From: Diplodia intermedia
Taxonomy: Eukaryota > Ascomycota > Dothideomycetes > Botryosphaeriales > Botryosphaeriaceae
DNA: 64,000 bases
Assembly: GCA_021495925.1 (NCBI GenBank)
Contig: JAKEKT010000010.1
Span: 248,001-312,000 of the forward strand
Reading direction: 5' to 3'
In this document: positions 1 through 11,691 of the stretch, in pieces
How the letters are laid out: the number at the start of each line of letters is the position of its first letter
How positions within the stretch are numbered: the first letter of the stretch is position 1
Notes under the pieces: model-generated
Told to the model about the DNA's origin: nothing
The model's database searches: none
Seen by the model: the letters and a program-made list of their open reading frames with translations, nothing else
Made by a program: the position numbers and the translations under genes

Positions 1-2025
1 TGCCGCGAAAGTCACCGACAAGTTCCCGGGAAAGTCTTCGTTTGAGCACACAACCTGCGAGCCTGTCAGATTTCGAAAAGGCAACACGCCAAAGGCACCC
101 GGCATTTGACCCATTCAGCCGCCGTGTGCCGAGGAGTACTAGGGTTCAAGATGCATTTCAAGATCTACAGAGACAGAGCTCCGCTAATAGGAGTCGCTCA
201 TCTCCCCTGAACTGGAACAACTCTTTGGCGCTGAGGCATGGCCCACGGCAAGTCAGTGATGGAGCCGTCTGGAACGTCGGAGGGTCAGGTGTTGTAAGCG
301 ATAGCGTCTCCGGCATTCCCGACGGCCGAGGCGGCATGCTTACGAGTGGGACAAATGCACCCTTACATACCTCCATGTTCTTGACAGAAGGGGATCCTGT
401 GAGCGAGCAAGAAGCCCATGAGAAGCGACTTGCCTTCGCTATGGGAATAGATCAGTCGAGTCGTATTCTCGGCTCATTTGAGGACCGTGCTGGTTCCAGT
501 CCAACCACACCATCGAGACCATGCTGGACGGCCTCGAATCAGAAGAGTCCTGAGTGGGTTGATGGCGAGTGGATCAAACGAGGCTCTCTTACAAGCGGTC
601 TTTCTCAGACACCACTCTTGCAATAGCACCATGCTGACAGCAGCAATAGGAACCCGAAAGAGCTTGAAGGAGAAGAAGCCTGTGCCAACGATTCCATTCA
701 GATATGTTGCGCTTCTGTGCTTTTGCCTTTCTTACTAACAACTATATACAGTCCTCGATGCGCCTCAGCTCAGAGACGACTTCTACTGCTCAGTCCTTGC
801 GTATTCCCATACTGCAAAATGCCTTGCTGTTGGTCTCGGAAGCAACGTCTACTTGTGGTCAGAAACACAGGGTGTGGGAACACCCGAGAGTATTAATGGC
901 CCTTACAACTCACATGTGACGTCATTGTCTTTCTCGTCGGCAGAGGGTGGTCAGAGTATTCTCGCCATTGGCCGCCATGACGGATCTGTTGCTTTATGGA
1001 GTGTCTTCGATGAAGAGCCCCGTTTCAACGCCCAACAACCGCACCCGATTTCTTGTGTATCCTTCGGAACAAACATCACCAGACGATCCTCGATGCGAGA
1101 TCCGGCGATATTTGTTGACACTGAACAATTGTTGATCGGAGACGAAGTGGGAAACGTTTATTTCTTTTCCGTCGAATGGCCTGATAGCACGACCCGCGAT
1201 CTTTTCGATTGGCCTGGAGAGATGACACTTCTCGCAAGACTCACCGTTCACACCCAGCAAATCTGCGGTCTTGCTTGGTCGCCACAAGGTGAGTTCTTTG
1301 CCACAGGCGGCAACGATAACAACTGCTTTCTTTTCGAAACCAAACAAGTTCTTTCCGTTCTGCCGGCACACCAGGCCATGGACATCCGCCGTTCCGCTTC
1401 CGGCTCCCATAATTACACAGTCAGGCCCGGTGACGGCCCTGTTCCTTCCCTCGATTCCAACGTTGCCAAGCACAAGTGGACGTTGAATGCCGCCGTCAAG
1501 GCCATGGCTTTCTGCCCTTGGCAGCGCGGCCTTCTTGCCATCGGCGGTGGTTCCAATGACCGCTGTATTCACTTCTACCACACCTTCTCCGGTGCTTGCC
1601 TAGCTACGGTCGATTGCAGTGCACAGGTAACCAGCCTCATATGGAGCACCACACGTCGGGAAATCTGCGCCACCTTTGGATTTGCGCAGCCAGAGCACCA
1701 TTTCCGCATTGCCATCTTCAGCTGGCCAGCATGCGAGCAGCTCGTTGCCATCCCCTGGGCAGATGAGCATCGTGCCCTTTACGCCATCTCGTATCCAGGC
1801 GGCCCGAATGATGGCCATACCAAGGGTGAAGGCGGCACGTGGTGGAGCAGAACTCAGGTTGAGGGCTGCATCGTCGTTGCAACAAGCGATTCAAGCATCA
1901 AATTTCATGAGGTATGGAGCGAGGAGAGGAGAAGGCCCAGACGCGTGGTGGGTGGCCTGGGTGGCAGCGAAATCCTGGGCGAACTGCATGGAATGGAGAG
2001 GGACGAGGAAATGGTCATTCGTTGA
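1..2025 (+). CDS. APC/C activator, Cdc20/Cdh1/Ama1-type WD40 protein (5' partial)
   Basis: Substrate-recruiting activator of the anaphase-promoting complex. The frame is already open at base 3 with no upstream ATG, so the gene enters from outside the window and its C-box is presumably upstream. The N-terminal part is polar and low-complexity. A short exon around 650-705 ends in the family linker VPTIPF, followed by VLDAPQLRDDFY (751-786), the classic entry to the Cdc20/Cdh1 propeller. WD repeats then run to 2025, with repeat cores near 960-1000, 1260-1340 and 1500-1600. The protein ends in Ile-Arg, the family's IR tail that docks on the APC/C. I infer one intron at about 598-649. The next splice (706 to 751 or 768) does not resolve cleanly (see findings). 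The linker and the low similarity to the mitotic paralogues suggest the meiotic Ama1 branch, but Cdh1 cannot be excluded. Confidence 0.78.
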
Positions 2026-3071
2026 CGTTCCTCTCTTTGGATGAGCCTTTTGATTGCGCTAGCGTGTCGAAAGTTCGATTTCATCGGTACTATTGATAGT
2101 AGAGGCAGAACACTCATTCGATTCCTCATTGCTCAGTAAGACTCACCTAATCCCTCCGCATCTTCCCCTCCTAAACGTAGTACGCTGCTACTAGAACAAC
2201 ATCTTGCATGCAATGCTTCCCACACGTGGTGACTCATTTCTTTGGTTGGAAGGTTTCCCACGCCCCACCCACGCATCACTTTCCGAAAGACGGGTGGCCC
2301 ATAGAATCCGCAACTAGTCCGACTAAGATTAGAACGCAAACTTTGTATCGACAAATGCAAGCGAGAGGGGGTCGATAGGTTGGCTGAGTAGCGATCTCGC
2401 TGCCAGAAGATTGCTCTATGAAGTGACCGCATTTGCAGCGCTCAAGATGACCTTTGAACCTTAGTCCGTCTGTGTATCGAGTAGGTAGGTCAAATCTGAT
2501 TCAGGAGGAAAGATAACCAAACCCATAGCACAGATCGTAAATACGCGGGTCTGCATTTGACGGTTCATCAACAAAATGGAAATTGCGTAGTATAGGGTAA
2601 GCTAGGTACATTCCAATGCTGCAGCAGGTAGTGATCTGAGCAGGATCCACCCGGGTGGAGCATGTGTGCTTGGTTGATGGTTCTGGCGTTGTCTGACATG
2701 GAAAGCTAAGATTCAAAACAGAATGGAACCCGCAAACTTTAAATGGACGTGCTGTCGATCATCTGAAACGCGCCTGTCGTTTAGTCTGGCAAAGCCAGCA
2801 CTTGGAGATATGTATGTTCACGTGGAGAAATCCCCACATCACGGTAAAAGTCTCCCAAAGAAACCGGGGATTCTTGACTGAAATTCGGAAGGTTGATGCC
2901 TTTGGAGTATATCATTCCATGATTCTTTACGCCCGCATTCAACCAATTGATGACCCCCCGAAATGCCCATGCCTTCATTGGAACCCGGTATATCGCATCT
3001 GCTTTTGTTCCCCCATTCCGAAGCGACGTTTTTCTTCCCCAATCCAGATATCAAGCCCCGACATCTAGCGC
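2026..3071. other. Intergenic, no gene seen
   Basis: Convergent 3' ends of the APC/C activator and RPS6. Only short ORFs without recognisable domains occur here. I see nothing else. Confidence 0.6.
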
Positions 3072-3956
3072 TTACTTGCGCATGGAAGAAGCCCTCCTCT
3101 TCTTGGCCTGGTCGTGGGCAGCCTTGCCCTCGACAACACGCTGGTGAAGGAGCTTGGCGTACTCGGACTGTGATTTCGTTAGTTTCCGTCCAATTGAGTC
3201 CCCGAAGTATCGTGCAACATACAGCAGAGTCGCGCTGGCGCTCGGCGTTGCGGCGCTTGAGGGCGAGCCTGTGGCGCTTGTGCTGGAGACGCTGAGGAGT
3301 GACCAGACGCTGGATCCTGGGAGCCTTGGTGTAGGGCTTCTTGCCCTCGCCCTTGGGCTGGACCTCGCGGCGGATGACGAACTTGCGGACCTATTCACAG
3401 AAATTGTACATCAGACTTGGCTCTTTCAACTCAGACTCGGACATCATCTCAAAATGATTGAGATGACCCGGCGAAGTACAATGAGGGGGAGGAAACCCAC
3501 ATCGTCTTCCTTGCTGAGACCAAACATGCGGCGGATCTTGGTGGCGCGCTTGGGGCCGAGACGCTTGGGGTGGACGGTGTCGGTCAAGCCGGGGATGTCG
3601 GCCTCGCCCTGCTTGACGATGGAAAGAGCAAGGACAGAGAGATCCATGGCGACGATGCAACCGCGGACCGACTTCCTCTTGCGCTCACCAGTGCGGCGAG
3701 GGCGGTAGCAGGAGTGGCCATCGGCGAGCAGGAGACGGACACGGGTGGGGTGCATGACACCCTGCTTCATCGGGAAACCCTGCTTGTCGTTGCCGCCGGT
3801 GATGCGGAAGACGTAGCCCTTGAACTCGTCGCCAACGCTATCGCCGGGAACCTCCTGACCCATGCGGCGGTCCATGAAAACGCGGAGCTTGCGCTCATCT
3901 TCGACCTCGATCAGCTTCTGCGAGCCGTTGGCCGGGTAGGAAATGTTGAGCTTCAT
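3072..3956 (-). CDS. RPS6: 40S ribosomal protein S6 (eS6)
   Basis: Small-subunit ribosomal protein, the classic target of S6-kinase signalling. Three exons on the minus strand, 3956-3501, 3390-3223 and 3167-3072, give 239 aa, the normal eS6 length. The start MKLNISYPANGSQK is the conserved eS6 N-terminus. Exon 2 carries KFVIRREVQPKGEGKKPYTK and the LVTPQRLQHKRHR block. The protein ends in KKRRASSMRK, the phosphorylatable C-terminal serines. Intron 1 (3391-3500) has donor GTGGGT; intron 2 (3168-3222) has donor GTATGT and a CTAAC-like branch site. It is divergent from the PRPP synthetase gene, with 329 bp between the two start codons. Confidence 0.97.
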
Positions 3957-4285
3957 CTTGACGGCTCGGGGTCAAGATCGAAAGGACTTGGTGTCGGGGG
4001 GCTGGTGTGGTCGTCGCGGTCGTCGCGGTAAAGTGGTGTTGGTTGAATTCTTTTCGAGTGGGCTTCGCTAGCGGGTCCGGCGGAACATGTCGCCGGCGTG
4101 CACGGGCCGGTTGGTGTCGAGCTCCCGCTCACCGCCCGCCGGGCCCGGCAAGCGGTCGGGTGCGGCAGATGGCGCGCGAATGGATTTTATCGCATTCTGC
4201 AAGGCGGGCGTCGCTCTTGAAGCCTCCACCATGCGCAACGCCAGCAATCTCCGCGCTCCCGCCGCTGCTGCTGTCGTCCCCCGCC
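3957..4285. promoter_or_regulatory. Shared divergent promoter of RPS6 and PRPP synthetase
   Basis: 329 bp between two divergent start codons must hold both 5' leaders and both promoters. It is GC-rich. I recognise no specific operator. Confidence 0.5.
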
Positions 4286-5467
4286 ATGGCCACCAACTCG
4301 ATCAAGCTGCTCACGGGCAACAGCCACCCCACACTCGCTAAGCTGGTGGCTGACCGGTACGCTGCTACCTGACTGGCTTTGAAGCTGCATTGCGCCGGGC
4401 GCTGCGCTCACACTGCAATCACTGCACAGGCTAGGCATCGAGCTGACCAAGATCCTCGTGCTGCAATACTCCAACCAGGAGACTTCCGTCACCATCGGCG
4501 AGTCGGTTCGCGACGAAGATGGTACTGCTGCCTCTCTTGCCCTGCCCTGAGCCCTGCTCCCTCCTCGCGCAGCCCAAGTGTGCCCAACTGACACGATGCC
4601 CTCGCGCAGTCTTCATCCTGCAGTCGACCGCTCCCGGCGATATCAATGACGGCCTGATGGAGCTCCTGATCATGATCAACGCCTGCAAGACCGCCTCGGC
4701 CCGCCGCATTACTGCTGTCATCCCCAACTTCCCCTACGCTCGCCAGGATAAGAAGGACAAGTCGCGTGCTCCCATCACCGCCAAGTTGATGGCCAACATG
4801 CTGCAGACGGCCGGCTGCAACCATGTCATTACCATGGATCTGCACGCCAGCCAGATCCAGGGCTTCTTCAATGTTCCCGTTGACAACCTCTATGCCGAGC
4901 CTAGCACGCTGCGCTGGATCCGCGAGCACCTCCCCGTGAAGGAGTGCGTCATTGTCAGTCCTGACGCCGGTGGTGCGAAGAGAGCGACCTCCATTGCCGA
5001 TGGTCTCGACCTCGGCTTCGCGCTGATTCACAAGGAGCGCGCGCGGCCGAACGAGGTCTCGAAGATGGTTTTGGTCGGAGACGTCAGCGATAAGATCGCC
5101 ATCATTGTCGACGACATGGCCGACACCTGCGGCACGCTTGCCAAGGCTGCCGACGTGGTCATCCAGCATGGTGCCAAGTCGGCCATTGCTATTGTTACGC
5201 ACGGTATCCTGAGCGGCAACGCCATTAATGCGCTGAATAATAGCAAGCTGGAGAAGGTCGTCGTGACTAACACGGTGCCGCACGACGACAAGAAGCTGCT
5301 TTGCCCGCGTATCGAGACCATCGACATCAGCCCCACCGTAAGTGCTCCCCGTGTGTATTCCTCGAAAGGCCCAGACTAACGCACTATTGCAGCTGGCTGA
5401 AGCTTGTCGTCGTACCCACAACGGCGAGAGCGTGTCGTTCCTGTTCAAGCACGCCCCTGTTGACTAA
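4286..5467 (+). CDS. PRS: Ribose-phosphate pyrophosphokinase (PRPP synthetase)
   Basis: Makes 5-phosphoribosyl-1-pyrophosphate from ribose 5-phosphate and ATP, feeding purine, pyrimidine, histidine, tryptophan and NAD synthesis in the cytosol. Four exons, 4286-4356, 4430-4521, 4610-5337 and 5393-5467, give 321 aa, typical of the short catalytic Prs subunits (yeast Prs2/3/4 class). Visible hallmarks are MATNSIKLLTGNSHPTLA at the N-terminus, the PRPP synthase signature DLHASQIQGFFNVPVDNLYA, and the phosphoribosyl-binding loop IIVDDMADTCGTL. The C-terminus GESVSFLFKHAPVD is standard. All introns are GT-AG and every junction keeps frame. No non-homologous insertion region of the Prs1/Prs5 kind is present. 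Confidence 0.96.
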
Positions 5468-6415
5468 ATTTGCTTCATGCATACCACCTAAATTCTCTTC
5501 TTTCCTTCCAATTCTGGCGTATGGCGCGGTGATGTGAAGGCGGATAAATAACTTGTATGGGCCCAAAAGAGGAATCACGACGCAGTACCCCTGGTACAAG
5601 TAACTCACATAGCTTACGGCAAAGAACCTATCGTCTAGACGGGTCGACCGAAGAAAAAAAAAACTTTAACGAAATATCTGCCACTATCCATATGCTCAAA
5701 CAATCTTTATCCTATTGTTGACGACTAGGATAACAGCCTGAATAGCTCCGCCCCATTCCCCGGTCTTACATACATGCGTGCATGCATGCCGCCGGATAAT
5801 TATGGCCACAAATACCCACCCATGTAAACCCTATTGCTCCTTCAGGTTGGTGTGAAGGGGCATGTTTCAAAAATGTTTGCTTGGCCAGACGTTGGAATGT
5901 CATGCAGGCGGACGAATAAGGCAATTACATGCTTCTACGTTCTGGCGGCTTTTTCCGTCTATCTTTCTTTTCTTTCGGTTGTTACTGAGTGCATAAACAG
6001 CGCCAGACCTTCGGTGGACCACACCTCACCCTAGGCGGACGAAACGCTACAGGTAAAACTTTGTTTTAGTGACAGCAATTAGGAGATGGACTTATCTTCA
6101 TTTCGGTCCGCAGGAAGGGGGTGGGTGGCTGTGGCTTTGACAGGGGCGACATCACCCCCATCATTGTTGTGCCACAACGGGAATAGTAATGTCTTAAGGC
6201 GAAGGGGCAGTTGACAGATCACAGAACGATGTCCAAGCAGCCTGCATGCCAGGGCCGACCCAGAATGCAGCAGTCAGGCAGGGTTCACTTTGCTCGTTGA
6301 ACCGTGCTCATTCGTTGCATGAAGAAAGCGAGAAAAGGTATCATATTCGCGCCGAACATCTCCTCGGACGAGCCGCCCGAAATTATCACTGTGCCGCTAC
6401 CACAACGGGCCATGT
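5468..6415. other. Intergenic, no gene seen
   Basis: Convergent 3' region between PRPP synthetase and the sugar transporter. It includes an A-tract near 5656 and an alternating GCATGCGTGCATGC stretch near 5772. No supported gene. Confidence 0.6.
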
Positions 6416-8182
6416 TTAGTGGCCGACCACCTCGTGCTGCTTCACAATGCTGCCCTTGCGTTCCACCTCCTCGGCTCTGCGCTCGAGATCGTTCGTCTGG
6501 ACGACGGACATATCCATTGTAGGGACGAAGAGTGGTGCGTTCGTGAACAGGTAGTTCATCTCCTCGAGCGGGCGTTTCTTGGTCTCGGGCAGGATGGCCC
6601 AGAAAAAGACGGCGTTGGTGAAGTTGCAGACCTGGCGAAAGAAATTGTGCGTCAGCTTTTGAGGTCGGCAGAAGATGATGTATCTTCTTAAACTTACGAT
6701 GAACAAGATGTAGTATTTCCAGCCGATAGCCTTGAGAGCAATGGGCGTAACTTGGCCGATCATGGTGTTGAACGCGAAGGAGGTCATGGTGGCGATGGCG
6801 ACGCCCTTGCTGCGGGTGCGAGTATCGAAAATCTCAGCGGGAACTGTGAAGGGAAGACGGTCAGTCATTGATTTGACGAATGAGAACAGGTCGGTTGGGA
6901 ACACTCACTGATCCAAGAGAGAGGACCGCATGTGCAAGAGAAGCAGAAGTTGTACAACCAAGTCATGGCGATGAAGCCCCAACCAGCAGAGAGATTGCCG
7001 CTGGAACCAGGCGGGAAGACTGCAAGCAAGGCTGTGGCAATGATAAAGGTCACCATGTTACCCAAGTTGCCAAAGATGAGCGGCCAGCGGCGGCCGGTCT
7101 TGTCAATGAAGAGGATGGTCAAGAACTGGGCGACAAGAGCGATAATGGAGTTGATGGCCTGGTACTTGAGGGTGTCGTCTCCGGCAATGCCGATTTGACC
7201 GTAGATGTCGACGGAGTAGTATTGGATGGCGCTAACACCGGTCATCTGGACAGATGCTTGCAAGGAGATGGCGATGAAGAGGCGGCGGAAGCAGGACTTG
7301 TCAGTGAAAAGTTCGAAGTACGACTTGGCCTCGTGCTCGTGCTCAAGGGTAATGGCCTCCTGGATTTGATCGAACTCAGCGCGCACCCATGCGTCATTCT
7401 CGTCACCATGGGCGTGCAGTTGTGCCAGGGTCTTCAAGGCCAGCTCGGGCTTGCCATGGTCCATCAACCAGCGAGGCGACTCGGGGAACAGTAGGATAAG
7501 GAGGGCTAGCAGAGCGGCCGGGACAACCTGGATACCCAGGGAGACGCGCCACTGGCGGTTGTCGTCTTCGGCATAGCCAACATAGGTTCCCCAAGAGATC
7601 CAAGAAGCAGCGAGGGCGCCAATGCCAAGCATAAACTGTTGGAGAGCGGTCACTCGACCACGGATGCTGGGATGAGCCAGCTCGGCTTGGTAGAGAGGGA
7701 CGACCATGACAAGGAAACCGACGCCGACACCCGCAAGACAACGACCAGCGTACAGGTAATCGATTGTCTGAGCACCCGTCTGCAGACCGCCACCCAGACA
7801 GAAAATCACGGAGCCAGTCAGGATGGTCAATTTACGTCCGATCCAGTCGTTGGTGACGCCGGCGAACATGGCGCCAAAGAAGGCGCCACCCGTGAAGATT
7901 GAGACGACCGCTCCACTAGTTTCACGTTATCTCCCTGTGCTGAGAAAGCCGTGAAAAGCAGCACTCACTGTTCATTTTCGTTGTCACCAAACATTTTGGT
8001 GAAGGACTGGCTTGCAATGACCTCTGCAATGACACCCAGGTCATATCCGTACAGCACGGAGCCGAGCGAGGCGAAGACGCAGACCAGAAACTGGACGGTG
8101 TTAGCGTCAATCAACGGCGCGGAATGTGGGGAACCCTGGCGGCGGAGAAGCATACCTGGTACCATTTCGGAGGGAGAGCCAT
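6416..8182 (-). CDS. MFS sugar transporter (SP family)
   Basis: Plasma-membrane sugar:proton symporter of the major facilitator superfamily. Five exons on the minus strand, 8182-8156, 8090-7969, 7915-6909, 6843-6698 and 6631-6416, give 505 aa, usual for fungal hexose/pentose transporters. I chose the ATG at 8182 because its short exon MALPPKWYQ splices in frame to TM1, FLVCVFASLGSVLYGYDLG. Family motifs seen are DWIGRK after TM2, PESPRWL at the end of the N-half, QASVQMTGVSAIQYYS in TM7, and PETKKRPLEE after TM12. The substrate cannot be read from sequence. Its divergent neighbour, an arabinofuranosidase with 687 bp between starts, makes a pentose or arabino-oligosaccharide plausible. Confidence 0.93.
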
Positions 8183-8869
8183 GATGAGTTGGAAAATTCA
8201 GACTCGGAAAGATTTCAGCGAGGCTGCAATGCGCACAGTCAAACACCTGCACGCTTCGGGAGCGGAAGACATCTTATAGTGAGTAGGCGGGAGACAGCGG
8301 TCACTCCGCATTTTGGACGCGGCAACCCTGCCACCCCCGGCTGTGCACGGCGCGAATCCTACGCGGAGCCGTGCGCTCGAGTGTCTGGGGTAGCCCACGC
8401 GGGGCTTGGCGTGGAAGGGGCATAGCGTGACTGGAGTCGCGTGGGCAGGCCAGCGCCGCGGAGAGCAGTGAGGTGAGAGCACAGGGCTGGCCAGTAGCCG
8501 AGGCGGGCAGAGTGGACGGCGAGTGGATGGTGAGTCGTGGGCGGGGGCAGATGGGCCGAAGAGGCTGCCACGGCCGCGCTCGAAGCGAGTCGCGACCCCA
8601 AAGTGGCGCGCCTGCCCTTTTCTCCACCAATCCCCGCACCGCCTGCGCCTGCCCAGCGCAACAGCCGCCGGCATGTCCTGCGCGCACCCGGTGGGCTGCG
8701 GTGGGATGACTACGCCGTCCGCCTGCTGCTGCTCGCGCGAATTGACCCACCCGCTTGGTTCACGGCAGTCGTGGCGTGCTCGTCTTTAGACGGCCGCAGG
8801 CGCTCATCGCAGACTGGACTGAACCAGTCAATCGACCTCTCTCCAGAGCTGCCAATCCTCACCCCGACC
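8183..8869. promoter_or_regulatory. Divergent promoter region, sugar transporter / arabinofuranosidase
   Basis: 687 bp, GC-rich. It contains a GCGGGG (8541-8546, fits CreA SYGGRG), CTCCGC (8305-8310, the reverse form) and GGCTGG (8485-8490, fits the loose XlnR GGCTRR). Such short motifs are common by chance in GC-rich DNA, so binding is inference only. Confidence 0.4.
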
Positions 8870-11125
8870 ATGGCTTCCTTCACCAAGATCCCCGAGGCCG
8901 AAACGCCCAGCATTGCCATCAACCCGAGGCACAAGATCTCCAAGATCAACGACAACGTCTATGGCGGCTTTACCGAGTAAGTCTGCCCAGGCCCAGCGCT
9001 TCCCAATCCGTGCCGCTCTCGATCTCTGCCTCAGCCCACCAGGCAGATGATCAACAGCGGCCTAGCCCCCATCACCGCCCTTTTGCCCACTGCTGACTTC
9101 GGATCCGATTCCGGCAGGCACATGGGCCGCTGCATCTACGGCGGCATCTACGACCCCGGAAACCCGCTGTCCGACGAGCACGGGTTCCGCAAGGACGTCA
9201 TCGAAGCCTTCAAGGAGTTGAACTGCCCTGTGGTCCGCTACCCCGGCGGCAATTTTGTTGCAACCTACCATTGGTTGGACGGCGTTGGGCCCAAGGACCA
9301 GCGGCCCCCCAGGTAAGCTGGATTTTTCTCATTCGTTCCCGGTTTTCGAAATCTCCGGTCATCGCGTTGATGCCGCCGTTCCGGTTGCAGCCCGCCGGTT
9401 ACGTGCATGCGGCTCTGCAGCTGGTGATGGTTGCCTGCTTGGGAAGTGATCCATGCCGGAGCCACCGATCCGAGCCGTCGTCACCTTTGCACCCCCTCGC
9501 GTCTCCACGTGATATCACCAGACGAAAACCTGCTATAGCAACTGCAAATGTGGAGTGGAGTTACATGTCGGGATGTCTCGGGCATGAGTGTTGTTGTGTC
9601 TACATACGAGCGCAGTGACACCCCGTCATTTCCCGCGCCGTCGCACCGAGCTCGCGTTGCCAGCTCCCCTAGCATCTATGCCCGTTTCCCAGACTCCGAT
9701 ATCCCCCCTTCCAGTTGCTCGCTCTCGATGCACTCAACTATCTTAGCCCTCAGAGTAATTGACTAAGCCTTCCTTCATAGACCCGAGCTAGCATGGCTCG
9801 GCCTCGAGACCAACGAGTTCGGTACGGACGAGTTCCTCAAATGGTGCGAGGTCGTCGGCACTGAGCCCTACTTTGCCTTGAACTTCGGCACTGGCACGCT
9901 CGACGAAGGTCAGTAGGCAACCGAAAGGACCCCCATCATGAAAGGGCCAAAGCTGACTGTACCCAGCCCTCGCCTGGGTCGAGTACTGCAACTCCACGCA
10001 AAATACCTACTACGCCAACCTCCGCCGCAAGAACGGCCGCGAAAAGCCCTATAACGTACGTCTGACTTGCTCAGCTTGGCCTATATACCGACATTTACTG
10101 ACCGCTCTCGCCCGGAAAAGGTGAAATACTGGGCACTGGGCAACGAGATGTGGGGCCCGTGGCAAGTCGGGCAAATGACCAAGGAAGACTATGCGCACAA
10201 AGCCTACCAATGGGCCAAGGCCCTCAAGCTGCTTGACCCATCCCTCGAGCTCATCCTCTGCGGCCAGGACGGTATCAGCACCTGGGACTCGTACGTCGTC
10301 AAGGAGTGTGTCCGCTGGGAGCCGCACGCATTGGGCGGCTCGCAGACGGCGTCGCTCATCGCCATGCACAGCATTCATATCTACACGGCGTCCCAGGAGC
10401 ATCTGCCCAATGCGACGGCGCCGCGCAGCGCGGAGCGTGCCATTGAGATCACGGCGGGGCTGATCGACCTAGCACGCGTGGAGAACAAGGTGCCGCATAC
10501 AGTGCCGCGCCCGACCATCTGCTTCGACGAGTGGAATGTGTGGGACCCGATCCGCGCGCCTGGTGAGAAAGGTGCTGAGGAGAAGTACACGCTGTCGGAC
10601 GCGCTGGCGGTGGCCGTGTGGCTGAATGTCTTCGTGCGGCAGAGCAAGCACGTCGGCATGGCCAACATCGCGCAGAGCGTCAACGTCATCAGCCCGCTCA
10701 TGACACACAAGGACGGCCTAGTCAAGCAGACGACTTGGTGGCCGCTGCTTCTGTTCAGCAAGTACATGCGCGGCCATACCGTCGCCGTCAACGTCGCCTG
10801 CGGCGAATACGACGGCCCTACTGTGCCCGAATGGATCCGTGGCACCGTTGAGACGCCTTGGCTCGACGTGTCAGCTGCCATCACCGACGACGGCTGGGTT
10901 GGCTTGGCCGTCGTCAATGTGCACGAGCAGAAGAGCTTCGAGACCAGCTTGGACGGCGTCGCCGCGAAGGGCCCCGTCAAGGTGTACACCGTGACAGGCC
11001 CTTCGTGGGAGGTGGTCAACACGCAGGACAAGGAGGAGGTTGGCATCAAAGAGAGCGAGTGGGACGGTAAGGGCAAGTTCACGTTCCCGAACTTGAGCTT
11101 CACGTTGCTGAGGTGGAAGGCTTAA
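8870..11125 (+). CDS. Alpha-L-arabinofuranosidase, GH51, intracellular type
   Basis: Retaining glycosidase that removes arabinofuranosyl residues from arabinan or arabinoxylan oligosaccharides. Five exons, 8870-8976, 9118-9312, 9781-9908, 9967-10055 and 10121-11125, give 507 aa. No signal peptide is visible, which fits the intracellular AbfC-like branch. The N-terminal beta-strand NDNVYGGFTEHMGRCIYGGI is conserved. The acid/base Glu lies in GNEMW (about E182) and the nucleophile Glu in FDEWNVW (about E310). The C-terminal jelly-roll domain ends in FTLLRWKA. Intron 2 (9313-9780, 468 nt) is far longer than the rest in the window. Divergence from a sugar transporter suggests joint use in arabinose catabolism. 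Confidence 0.93.
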
Positions 11126-11691
11126 AGTGACCACTTTTGTCTCATGAGTGTATAGACTGCTCGAAATAGAATTTGTTTTGCTACATAATAGAAGCGGTCT
11201 CAAGTCTTAGTGGCCTTCCTGCGAACCAGAACAACTAGACATCCGATTCCGCTGCCCACGTAAGTAAGGAGGTGAGATAGTCTTGTGTGTTTGCAACGGT
11301 GAGATTGGGTTGGATTAGGATCTAACCGCTTCTTTGCTTAGTATTCACTACTACCGTCACCCACACAGCGGAGAAAGGGAGCTCTGGTACGAAACGATCA
11401 ATAAATCGGGATGGTAGTTCGTTCCCCTGGCTACCAACTAGAAATGTGTCTCAAGTGAATCGTGGCTGCTATTTTCTCGCGGCTGCCGCACAACAGCGGC
11501 AACGAATATCCGCCCCCACTCGTTAACCGCCCAGGATCCACGCACGCTGACAGCCAGCAGCATTCCAACGTGACAGCTGTCAGCCCCGCCATTCCCAACA
11601 ACCCGTCGATACCTGAACACGACCCTCGTCCATCGCCACCTGGCCGCTTCCGGACGGAGAAGACAGAACAATCATCTGAAGCTTGGAGAAA
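11126..11691. other. Intergenic, no gene seen
   Basis: 3' region of the arabinofuranosidase plus the promoter of the SDR gene. No supported ORF or motif. Confidence 0.6.

Noticed and set aside
4489..5448. 319-codon ORF antisense to PRPP synthetase
   Set aside because: Mirror of the real gene caused by codon bias; the sense strand has a full family match.
8198..8750. Overlapping minus-strand ORFs in the transporter/arabinofuranosidase promoter
   Set aside because: GC-rich non-coding DNA gives long open frames by chance; no domain and several equal-length frames overlap.
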